Assembly (NCBI GenBank): GCA_947623455.1 | Contig: OX392534.1 | Span: 41,545,426 to 41,609,425 of the forward strand | Direction of reading: 5' to 3' | DNA length: 64,000 bases | Source of the DNA: Mimachlamys varia | Taxonomy: Eukaryota > Mollusca > Bivalvia > Pectinida > Pectinidae | Shown here: piece by piece, positions 1 to 11,800 of the stretch | Position numbering within the stretch: the stretch's first letter is position 1 | Layout: each line of letters opens with the position of its first letter | Notes under the pieces: generated by a model | What the model saw: only the letters and a program-made list of their open reading frames with translations | Database searches by the model: none | What the model was told of the DNA's origin: nothing | Position numbers and translations under genes: made by a program

Positions 1-356
1 GTAGAAACATTGGAATAGGGCTTTGAATTATTTAAATGGTATTGTTATATATTTTAATAGCCATTGATGATTATTTACTCCTTCGTAACAAGGGATTCAC
101 CATCTAATATTGACAAGCTGTCGAAGTGTGGAATGAAATGAATAAAACATGAATGGGAATTTTTCATATTGCATCAAATGGCTGTGATGTATCCAGATGT
201 ATTCTGAGCTAGGTAACGACCAACCGAAATTAAAAGACTTCATTCAAGATTTACAGTGTTGGAATCAGGTAATGAAATTTGCGGCTCGCTGTGACAAAAA
301 AAAATGAAAGCATAGTGAAACAATATAGCCCTGATCAATCAGCTATCTAGATATAA

Positions 357-653
357 CATACAGTTAAGGGCTAACTGTACCGGTAATTACTCTATTTCAC
401 CTGTAGTAATATACAGTAAAGGGCTAACTGTAATTACCATATTTCACCTATAGTAATATACAGTAAAGGGCCAACTGTAATTGCGGTATTTCACCTCTAG
501 TAATATAAAGTAAAGGGCTAACTGTAATTACCGTATTTCACCTATAGTAATTAGTAATATACAGTAAATGGCTAACTGTAATTACCGTATTTCACCTATA
601 GTAATATACAGTAAAGGGCTAACTGTAATTACCGTATTTCACCTATAGTAATA
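357..653. repeat. 47-bp minisatellite, about 6 copies
   Basis: Tandem units of about 47 bp containing CAGTAAAGGGCTAACTGTAA and CCGTATTTCACCTATAG. The first copies are more diverged; one copy has a small duplication of AGTAAT. Confidence 0.9.
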
Positions 654-1484
654 TCTGGACCCAGCTTCTGTAAATGGAAGTAAATAATATCGGGAATTAT
701 TCCCGATTCAGTCTGTAAACAGGAAGAGATTACATCAATTTACCAACTGCTTCTGTTAAATCTGTTTAAACAGTGATGAGCAACACAGATCGAGTTATAT
801 TATTCATGGTAAAACACTCCAATAAGAATCCTAGCTTCACGAAGATGTATGAAATAAGGAATTGTGTTTACATTATAAGTATACACTGCAAGGTTAAGGT
901 CAGCGTATCTAAATGTGTTCATCAACAGAACCGCATTGCTGTACAGGCATTATTTCTTACCTGGCCATTACACATGTATTACTCGTCTTCAAAATGATTG
1001 GGTTTCACTAGATGAGGAATGTCCGGGTAAATAAAAAAAAAGTTGTTGCGAAAAATGCATCAACTATATCAATATGAGCTATGAAAATTATGATGCCTGC
1101 GGACATTAACTTTAGAAGCCTGAAATAGCGGAAAGACTTCGTGAGTGTATTAAGTACTTGGATAAATAATGTTCTGAACTACCTTACAAAATCTAAAAAT
1201 GCACTAAAATGATGACATTGAAATGTCGAAACTATGTAGAAACGTCATCGGTGTGGATGCTAACCATTACCCAGACTAGACAAGCAGCTGTCCACCTGAT
1301 CTGTCATCATTACAACACCTGTACTGGTCTCGTGGTATTCCATTGTGTCATTGATAAAATTACAAGATTATTCATTGAGAAGGTTTACATTAAGAAGATT
1401 TTCCTTTCAGGTATCACTGAGCTCCTTAAATATTCTATCATAATGTAGGTGTGTGGGGGATATAGGGACATCAATGAGAGTGTT

Positions 1485-1504
1485 GGGGGGGGGGGGGGGG
1501 GGGG
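1485..1504. repeat. Poly(G) tract
   Basis: About 19 consecutive G residues, followed by a pyrimidine-rich stretch. It is G-quadruplex prone, and its length is likely to be unreliable in any assembly. Confidence 0.9.
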
Positions 1505-4366
1505 TAATACATAAAATATTACCTCAACCCCTACCCTCTCCCCCTCATCACGGCCATGACCAGTTTTTGAAGCATTATTAGCAAAGTAGTATTTGGTAAA
1601 TAAAACAAATTTTTGTTGCATTTTACCATTTTTTTTCTCACATGAAGAAATTGACAGGGTAAAATATATTTCTTGTTTGCTTGTATGGTTCTCTGCAGTG
1701 TCGGTATCTTGACAGATTTGTGAGAACAATTACAGTTAGGGCTGACATCTCTAAACAGGTTTTAAATCTGTTTGTGTATTAAAAAATAGATGTACAAGCA
1801 TATTAAGACTGATTGGCAAACAGACCGAGACATATGGCAGGAAGGAAACAGAAAAAGGAATCTTAGACAGGAAACTTTCTTGCTTGCTTGCTTCAAGAAC
1901 TAAGAAACATTAGTGTAAATTTCATATGCTGATTTAAGATTTAAATCTGATTCATTGCTGAAAAAAGAAGTGCACAAGTCAAATCGTTTATTGCTTGTTA
2001 CAGCCCAGCAAAAATTCAGTAATATTGCATGTCACACACACAAAGCTGTTCTGTGTTATAGATTTATCTCCTCCTGTAAAATATTTATGACTAAACAAGT
2101 TCTTCCATAACATATTCACTTCATGAAGTTTCTTCTTCCATAAGATATATTTAAGATTAAGACTTTCTCCCGGGGACCTGCAGGTTATGTTTTTTGCGAC
2201 AAAAAGCTTTGTTTCTGTAAGATATTAATTATCTGTGTATATACAGTCACAGTAAACAAGTCAGACTTGTCTACTTTAGCAAAGACAACAAAGACGGCAA
2301 ATAATTTGCACCATATAAAGCCATAATTTTGAAATTTTTTTAAAAATTTCTTAAAAAAATTTCATTGAAATGTTTTATTTATGAGATTAAATGTTGGGAG
2401 AGAACCATTTAGATAAATATTTCAAAATATGAGGAATTAAATATTTAAACTTCACAGCATGAATAAAACAATATTGCTTAACAAAATTGGAAACCCATTT
2501 CATGACATTTCATTGATATTTTGATCAATTAAGCAAATGTCAGCGAACGCACCACTTAAATATTACTATTAATAAACATATGTTAGAGCTCTGCGTACCC
2601 TAGAATCGTCCAATTTGTTGGAAGGAAAAGTGGGTTTTGGTATTTAAAAGTTTTTGAAGTGTGTATAAATGAGTCAGTTTATAGGGTTTTGTATATAAAT
2701 TTAAGAGTATGTACAAACAATTTAGTCATTATAAATTCTAAGTAAGGATGTGTACCGGATATATCGGCCGGATATTTCATACTGACTCTGTTAGCCCTGT
2801 ATTTGGAGGGTAGCACACGAAATACACACACAGTCGAAATGAGATGTTCATGCATGAATGATTTTGAAACTGACAAGTTCGTATGAAATGGATATTGTAA
2901 TTCCTGTGGATGGGACTGACAGTGGGAAGTAGGGAGGAAATCGCTTTAGGATTCTGGTTTAGTCATACCTGGTTAATCTCGTCAGTTGGGTGATACGTAT
3001 AATACCTGTATAAGATTTCTCCTCACTCACCGACTTCAGAATTCTTCAGGACGGCCTTTGTATGTGGTGAGTGGTTTGTTATTTTTTCTATAAGCGTCTT
3101 AGACACCGGTATCAGTGAGAACTTTCTCATTGTTTGTGGATTTATAAGAAGTTACTTTGCTGAATCTGTTTATTTTTTTCTGTCTTTCTGTTTCATATTT
3201 GAATTCATATCTCAAGTTTGTTTTGCTTTCTGTCTATTCTCTGTCCATGTATTTCACTTCTTCATTCATCTCAAGTTTGTTTAATCTGTCCATTTTTCTA
3301 CCCATCTATTTCATTTCTGTATTCATGATATAACTACTACACCCTAACTTTTGAAACTTCTTTGTCAGTCTGTCTGTCCGGCTGTCTATAATTCTCTGTC
3401 TGCTCATCCTGCAATGTGTTTGTACAATAGGACTAATATATGGGCCCATCAATCCATTTATTTGTCGGACCATCACTTACCCTCTCGGAACATGTAGTCT
3501 ATATTCTATTACTGTTCCGTCAGTCAAACCTAATCTGTATTTATCTTTCTATCAAACCGTTATCTCTATCTGTCTGTCTGTCAATTTGTCTGGGTTTCCT
3601 GAATGTATGATACTGACTGCTTCTGTTTGTATGCTATATTGTATGATAGTGTATGTGTAATATTGTATGTGTAGAGGACCCTTACACATACACACTCTTG
3701 CCTACCATACGCAGCGTCTCAATTCTGCACCCACATTATCCTGGGTCAGGGATTTTGTTCCGATATAATCCACAGGTATGTTTATTTGTTGTGTAGGTAT
3801 TTAGGATTTGTCCATCAGCTGGATTTTATTGTTGTTTACATGAAATGGAGCTATGATCAAATAGAACAATGTTTATTTGTAAAGTGCTGGTGATGAGACG
3901 TGACAGCGGGCATATTGTAATATCCAGCTATTACATTTAAAGTGAGGGTTTCATCGACAGCTGGTACATAACACACTACCTGATAACCGGCTTTGTCTAA
4001 ATACTGGATGTGCTGATTCTAATGGTAATATGTTTATTTTATCTGCTCTTCACTAGCTGCTTTTAAACATCAGGAAGGAGCTGGGCCCATGAGTGGGAAA
4101 GACACTTAGGCCGTCACAGAGTAACGCTATAAAATGGGGAGGGGGGATGTATAACTGTTACTCAGATAGGGATGCTCATATTGTTTGAAGAAAAATCACA
4201 TGTTGATCATAATTATGTATTGGTTGTCTGTATTTTATTTCTATTGTATGTACCATTGAAACATCACATATTTAATTCTGTACAATATATGCAAGAATAG
4301 CTAATGATATGTGAACACTTAGAAGAGACACTCTGTTAATTGTAAATGTATTGCTGAAGGTCTGGT

Positions 4367-5235
4367 TTATACAGGTGTCCAGATTATACAGGGTTACAAA
4401 TAAATGTATACAGTGGGACCTAGTTGTAGGTCTGGTTTATACAGGTGTCCAGATTATACAGGGTTACAAATGAATGTATACAGTGGGACCTAGTTGTAGG
4501 TCTGGTTTATACAGGTGTCCAGATTATACAGGGTTACAAATGAATGTATACAGGGTTACAAATGAATGTATACAGGGTTACAAATGAACGTATACAGGGT
4601 TACAAATGAACGTATACAGGGTTACAAATGAACGTATACAGGGTTACAAATGAACGTATACAGGGTTACAAATGAACGTATACAGGGTTACAAATGAACG
4701 TATACAGGGTTACAAATGAGTGTATACAGGGTTACAAATGAGTGTATACAGGGTTACAAATGAGTGTATACAGGGTTACAAATGAGTGTATACAGGGTTA
4801 CAAATGAATGTATACAGGGTTACAAATGAATGTATACAGGGTTACAAATGAATGTATACAGGGTTACAAATGAGTGTATACAGGGTTACAAATGAGTGTA
4901 TACAGGGTTACAAATGAATGTATACAGGGTTACAAATGAATGTATACAGGGTTACAAATGAATGTATACAGGGTTACGAATGAATGTAATTGGAAATCTG
5001 GTTTACACAGGTGTCCACATTATACAGGGTTGCATAGAAATGTATACAGTGGGACCTAGTTGTAAGTCTGGTTTATACAGGTGTCCAGATTATACAGGGT
5101 TACAAATGAATGTATACAGTGGGACCTAGTTGAAAGTCTTGTTTAATCAGGTGTCCAGATTATACAGGGGTTACGTAGAAATGTATCCAATGGATATAGA
5201 TAAAAGTCTGATTTATACAGGTATCTTGATTACAC
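4367..5235. repeat. Nested minisatellite: 22-bp core array inside roughly 70-bp units
   Basis: The outer units contain CTGGTTTATACAGGTGTCC and GTGGGACCTAGTTG. Between about 4533 and 4980 the unit collapses to the 22-bp GGGTTACAAATGAATGTATA plus CA, about 20 copies with ATG/ACG/GTG variants in blocks. A related sequence occurs inverted at about 15716-15775 in the plexin intron. Confidence 0.9.
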
Positions 5236-6059
5236 AGGGTTCAGTTTTTTAAAAAAAATACTTGGCATGATTCAGAGGAAATGAATCGGAATAATATAAA
5301 AATATCTCTGACATAAACGACATAAATTATGAAATATTTACATAATTGATTATACAGTGTCTTGCCATGAAAGCAATTATACAAAGATATACACTCCTAC
5401 ATTAGATAAACACCTCTATATCACAACAGCCTCTGACATAGAAACAATTATGTAAACATGTGTCGAGATTAAAATGTAGGTAAACATAAGGTTTATTCGG
5501 GTGAATGTTGTCCCAGGTCACGTATAGATGTGAGTAGCTTTTTATAAACGGGCTAACATCACATAGAATAGATAGCGTAGGCTTTCGACAGCTTATTACA
5601 TCATATAATCTGGTGATTATAGGGATTCACCAACGGAAGTTCTAAACTAGTAAGTACATTTTCGAATGTTTCCTATTACATGGATTTCTTTTTTCATAGA
5701 AAGGAATATTTCAGATATAAAATATACTGTAAAACAGGATATTTCTGCGGGCATGATATATTTGCGATTCGGCAGGTCAATCACAGGACTGCGACAAAAA
5801 CATGTTCCGCATGTGGTTGTGACGTTTCATGTACATGACTATTGATGAGTACTGATGTGTGAAGTAGGATACGTTGACTTGTTTATGATTTTTGATAAAA
5901 TATACTTATTTAATGTTCTTCAATGTTCTGCCATAAGGACATCATCCCAATATGTTAATTAGTGTAAATTTGGTTTTCTTATTTCGGGGTAAAAAGTCTA
6001 AATGAAAATTAAAAGCTTATGAAGCTAACATATTATTTGGTACAAATTTTGGAAAGTCA

Positions 6060-6440
6060 AACTTGACTTATTCGGCTTGCTGGTTTCTTTGACCTTGACT
6101 TATTCTGCTTGCTGCCGTCGCTGTGACCTTGACTTATTCTGCTTGCTGCTGTCGCTGTGACCCTGACTTATTCTGTTTGCTGCTGTTGCTGTGACCTTGA
6201 CTTATTCTGCTTGCTGCTGTTGCTGTGACCTTGACTTATTCTGCTTGCTGCTGTTGCTGTGACCTTGACTTATTCTGCTTGCTGCTGTTGCTGTGACCTT
6301 GACTTATTCTGCTTGCTGCTGTTGCTGTGACCTTGACTTATTCTGCTTGCTGCTGTTGCTGTGACCTTGACTTATTCTGCTTGCTGTGACCTTGACTTAT
6401 TCTGCTTGCTGTGACCTTGACTTATTCTGCTTGCTGTGAC
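6060..6440. repeat. 34-bp minisatellite with 25-bp deletion variants
   Basis: Unit TTGACTTATTCTGCTTGCTG followed by CTGTTGCTGTGACC, about 9 copies. The last three units lack CTGCTGTTG and are 25 bp long. Confidence 0.9.
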
Positions 6441-7557
6441 CTTAACTATGGCAGGTGCCTATGATTGTGTTTCTCATTCATCCATTCTTTCTCTCACCAC
6501 AATGAACTTTTCTGTCTCTCTGCAGGGTTTCTTGTCTCACTGCTAGCCTGTGCTATCCCTGACATGCCAGCTGTATGTGGCACAGGGCCTATAAACCGTC
6601 ATTATAATACCTTTTCTGCCTTTTTTTATCATGTTTGAAACACCTGTAGAAAATCTCATTTATCTCTGAGCAATTAAAGTGCTGGTTGTATGGAGAAGAT
6701 CGCGTGCACACAAGTAGGCTTTAATACAGTAGTGTGTTGTCATACGCGAACTGAATTTCATCCGTGAACGGGACACATTTGGGATCTTGTCTCACGCGAT
6801 GGGGATTTAAACCTGCCGAGCATGAAGATAAGGATATTAAAAACAAAAACCAAAATACACAATAGACTTGTATACCTACAATCATTTATTTTTTAGCCGA
6901 CCAAGTGAATTTTGTTTTAATGTGGATAGAATGAGGGGTTTTATTGAAGGTGTGGATATATGGTTTTATTTGGATGTAAGTCGAGTGTGTGTGGGTTAAT
7001 GTTGGTAAAACACTTTAAGGATTGGACAGGTGTTTGTTACACCTGTATTGGGCTTGTAATAGTATTAGTCATACCTTTAATAGGTAAATTATACACTCCA
7101 AGTGCAAACGTAGTAAAATTGTCAAGGCTGTGATGTTGTCTGTTATATAATGTTTGATATCCTTGAGCATGATAAAAGATCGGGGCTTCCCGGATAATAA
7201 GGCACAGTTGTAATGTCATAAGCTTTTACTATATAGTTTACTCTATGACGAATTGCATCTTTTTTCTAAGAATATTTATTATTTATGAACATTTTGCAGA
7301 ATTTTGTTCTGGCTACTTCAGACTTGGTATATATTCTGTACCAAGTTAATATAGAAATTAGTTTGTGAATTATTTTAGTTTTGCAGGTGATTATTTTCAG
7401 GAACTATGCACCAATGTTTCATTCAAGAATACTTCAATTTCTTACAGATTGGAAACTATTACTGTATTGATAGTACATACCTATAAGGCACTTAATTGTG
7501 TAAGACTAAAATGATTTATCAGAAAAATAACATGTGTGAATTTTTCGTATTTTTCAG

Positions 7558-7707
7558 ATGGAGAAAAATAAAGAAAAGAACAGAGATGTGTAAGAATCTG
7601 ACTGACCAGAATCAAGTGTTTCCTAGACTCGGAATGACTTAACATTTCCGACCCGGGAATCAGCATTAATGCATGAGTGTGACCTGCGTGTTTGACCAAT
7701 CGGGAGC
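7558..7707 (+). promoter_or_regulatory. Plexin 5' leader with several upstream ORFs
   Basis: A pyrimidine-rich stretch ending in TTTTTCAG at 7557 looks like a 3' splice site, so the leader probably begins at 7558 and is spliced to an unseen non-coding exon upstream. Within it are an 11-codon uORF from 7558, a two-codon ATG-ACT-TAA, an 8-codon uORF from 7669, and an 18-codon uORF from 7673 that runs out of frame past the main start and stops at about 7729. The main ATG at 7708 has A at -3 and G at +4, a strong context. The overlapping uORF would be expected to reduce translation. The transcription start is not visible. Confidence 0.5.
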
Positions 7708-8895
7708 ATGGAGAGAAAATGGATGTTAATGATATGGGTGTTTAGCCTTGTGTTGATGCTGGGTGCCACGTTGCTACATGGTGAAAATGTCTACTCGAAA
7801 CAGGAAGTAAACCTTTTGCCACATTCGGGAAGTGGAACCACACCGTTCCTCAACCACCTGGTGATACATAATAATGTCTTATATATCGGCGCTATCAACA
7901 GGATATTCAAACTCAGTTTTAATTTATCCGTTTTGGCTAATGTGTCAACTGGTCCACATAATGATAGCGCCCTCTGTGATCTGCCTCCGACAGGGGATCG
8001 GTGCATGCACGAAAAATCCCTACGTGACAATGTCAACAAAGTGCTTCTTATCCACGAACCGAGAGGAGAGCGCCCAATCCTCATTACGTGTGGTAGTATT
8101 TTCCAAGGGGCTTGCGAAACTAGATTCTCCAATAACCTACAAGTTCGCCAAATGTACTACGGTCAGTTGGAGATTATGAATAGTGCTCTCTCCTCGCTCC
8201 CCTTACAGGATGTATACGCCATTGCAGCAGATACTGAAACAGGTTCGACAGTAGCTTACATTGCACCAGGAGCTAGAGGCAATGACGTCATGTACGTAGC
8301 CTCTGCGTACACTGGTTTAAATAATCGCCTCATCCGACAAAACATTCCAGCCATCAGTACCCGCAAACTCGGTCCGGGGGATGAAATCTTCATCTTCAGC
8401 GCCTTTGAATCCTCACCTATCACACCACGTGCCTCTACTGTTTCCATCAAGGAGAGTATACGTTCTACATTTCTTGTGAATTACATTACTGGATTTACAT
8501 CGGGAAATTACAGCTATTTTGTGACAACACAACCAAAAGCACAAACAACAATCTCAAAATTAATTCATTTGTGTCAGCAAGATGACTGGCTCACATCGTA
8601 CGTGGATTTACCTTTAGTGTGTAAAAAAGGCGGCAAAATATACAACAAAGTCACATCTGCTCGCGTGATTCAGCCAGCTTTAATTCTCCAAAAGACCATG
8701 ACACTTATGCCTGGTGCAGAGGAAGTTCTTGTTGCCACGTTTACAGACGACAGCGAGAAGAATTCCGCAGTGTGTGTGTTTGGGATGGGTGAGGTTCGCA
8801 GGAAAGTTGTGGCCAATGTGAGGCTCTGCAGGCTGGGGAACTCTTCAGCAAATGGAAATAAGTACATAGAGGGTGGCTCCGAATGCTTAGTGACA
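7708..8895 (+). CDS. Plexin exon 1: signal peptide and most of Sema domain
   Basis: Residues 1-396. The hydrophobic stretch from [11 protein letters not shown] to ATLLHG is a typical signal peptide. Sema begins around [18 protein letters not shown], a hallmark plexin first blade, followed by [20 protein letters not shown] and CGSIFQGAC. The exon ends after ..ECLVT at a gtgagt donor, phase 0; the open frame continues only seven more codons into the intron. One very large first coding exon is usual for plexins. Confidence 0.95.
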
Positions 8896-11800
8896 GTGAG
8901 TACAGCCAATACATAACCTATATACTGTAAACGTACCTATTTTTGTGCATTTAAATTGTAGCGCATTTAATAAAACTTGCTGTGGGAATCAATATACAGA
9001 AACTGTAATTATTGGAATCATATTTCAGCAGAATGCTTAATGTGCAAAAATCGCTGAAATAGAATCACCGCTAAAATATGTACGTTTATAGTATAACGTA
9101 AAATATGTAAACCTTATGATACTGTGTCCCATTAATACCTTTACTTAGACAAATGGTCAATAAGTTGATCATCATTCCTTATCTGGGCGTATATTTTAGA
9201 AGGTACTTATTTGAAATGCAAAAAAATCAACAGAGTTTAAAGTGCATTCTATTTAGGTCACCAAGACATTTAATTACCTTGAGGTCAAAGGTCAAAATCC
9301 CAGTAAGTACAAAACAATCATGCATATTGGTGGAACATGAGACATATGTTTGTGTTTTCAAAAACAATTTTTCTATTCTTTTGTGAATCAGTTCACTTTC
9401 GTATATCTTGAATTGTGTTGTCCTACCAGTATAACAATCCATATAAAATCTTATTTTGTTCCATTACTCTAAAACTGTCACTAAATACCATCTGTGTGTA
9501 CATATTTTAAGAGTTCTACCACCAGAATGCATCACAATGACCTGTTCTTTTTTTTTGCTCCACTGACTTCGGTAAGACTGTTTGTCAGCTCCATTAAAAT
9601 GATAGCTCTATAAGGTGTATGAATATTTTATAAGGTCACCTGAGCAAAGCTCATGGTGACCTATTGCCATCAGGTTTCGTCTGTCATCATCTGTTGTTAA
9701 CTTTTCACATTTTCAACTTCTTCTCAAGAACCGCTGGATGGATTTCGGCAGGAAGCATCCCTACAAAAAGCTGCTTGCAAGCAGAAATGGCTTTGCCTCT
9801 ACAGGGGCCCCACTAAGGGTGAAACCCTAAAAGGTCCGCACCATGTAGCCTTTTGATATACTCAGATGGAGGATAGAACATTAATTCAACAGAAAAATAC
9901 CTTTTCATGGCTTGTAGATAGGTCTCACAACATTGAATATATGTGGCAATCAACAATGTGTAACATGGACTTTTTCATATATGTAACCCTGGTAAATACT
10001 AGCTGCAATATTCCGCTCAGCTAGAGAGATCTTCTCTTTAGCTTGATCGGTTGAGCGCAAGACTAGTAGCCAGAGGTTTTAGGTTCGACTCCTGGCAGAG
10101 GCATTGAAAATAAATAATGAGTCGTTTGATTCAAATCTTAACGGTAGTCAAAGAAAGACAACTCCCACTAGTGTATGACTTCTTCAGTTTAGATGAATAA
10201 AGCATTGCAAATATATTGATTTGTGTTTTATTGCTAGCAATAGATTTAACCCACCAGTACATGTTAGAAGTTGGTCTTACTTAATTGTTACCCACCATCA
10301 TACATAGCATGGTTCTTATGTAGGAAATCCTACGGTGTTATAGACACTGACATGTCCCTCCATTTATACTCACAGACCTGTGTGATATTGTTTCCAAATT
10401 ATTTGACTTACTTAAACATATGCAGTGGTTTTTATTTTGCCAAAACATCTGTTGGGTTGGTCTTGGTTCACAATACCCAAGCACAAAACGCCCGCATACA
10501 TGATGGGTTTCTCAATCTGTCCACACGATGAAGCGGTTAACTATATTTATCCAGCCGTAGGTTTAACAAGGATCTTATATTATGACCCACAACAGCAATT
10601 AAACTACCCACTGGCATATAAAAACTATCTTAATTCAACCACTCGGACACATATCATGTCTCCCATTCGACCTAAAATAGTACGTTTCTCAATGACCAAC
10701 TTGACCAACACTGTATTTATCATTGGCTAACTAGTTAGTGTCATTCAAGGTTAAAGTAACAAATCAATTGAAAAGAAATTTCATAATTAATTGATGTAAA
10801 TTTTCTCTATCATTTTGTGTTGATAATTACACGACACTAATACTTTAATAAGGTTACCAGAAAATGAAATTCACCTACTGTCAGTGTGAAAGCAGACTGT
10901 TCTCATTGATTGCACTTCTTTCCTAAGGACAACATGGAGAGTGATGAGTCGTTGCTATGCTTCAAAGTCCCAAATACAAGGTTCGACCGGATAGCCGGTA
11001 TCCTGGGAGTTGAGGCCCAGCCTGTCCTGACCTACGAAAATACAACCTTGACCTCTATCGCCCTGTCAACCACAACAGACTTCACTGTGGCCTTTCTCGG
11101 AACGAACCATGGCGACATTAAAAAGGTAAAAAAAACAATACATGATCGAGGTGACGGCCATCCGAGTTCTCTTGGCATCCCTTTGAAAAGCTAGAGGTCA
11201 ATGTTTGGCTGTCTTTCGATTCATAATGAAGTCAGTAAAGGGAGACAGTTTACCCCTTGACCCCTGGAGACACAGTACGTGTCAGAACAACTAATATGTG
11301 TCTGTAAAAAATGGTTTTATTACTGTTCTTAGTTATAAAGATTGTATGTAACATTCAGTAAAATATACTCTGTATGTCAATCCTCTTCAGATCGTGATCA
11401 ACTCCAACAGGAATGCCACAGAATATGACCTTACTCACCGGACAGATCTGACCATTGATGCGGGCAGTTCTATCAACAAGGACATGCAGCTCGACCCCAC
11501 GAACCAGTACCTCTTCACCATGAGCGAGAAAACGGTACAATTCTATACTCCTACTTGTCATCATTTTAGGCACAATGGTTAAAATGTCGGTGATCTGGTT
11601 TGAGACTTTGATATAATGTGCCTCTCAATAATTTTTTAAGCAGACTTACTACCAAGGGGTCCTTCTTTTCAATTCTTGTTTTAAATTTAAGATTTATTAT
11701 CAGAACATTATACTATGGTAACCCATGTACTGTAAACATACTTGTTTTGGCCCACAATTATTGCTGTAGAAAGCAATATGCAGAAATTGTAATTATTGCA

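Larger units (their letters stand above)
1..7557. other. Region upstream of plexin, no coding gene seen
   Basis: No open frame here looks like a protein-coding exon. It is AT-rich and contains three minisatellite arrays (357-653, 4367-5235, 6060-6440) and a G homopolymer at 1485-1504. The plexin promoter and any non-coding first exon presumably lie here, but I see no decisive TATA, initiator or CpG pattern. Confidence 0.6.

Noticed and set aside
1385..1729. 114-codon minus frame with a poly-proline stretch
   Set aside because: The proline run is the poly(G) tract read on the other strand; no domain or splice support.
3000..3070. Non-coding first exon of plexin ending at a gtgagt near 3068
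   Set aside because: A donor-like site alone is too common to support it; no promoter pattern or other evidence.
8896..8916. Continuation of the first plexin exon to a stop as a 402-residue protein
   Set aside because: The gtgagt donor at 8896 and the matching phase-0 exon at 10928 continue the Sema domain.
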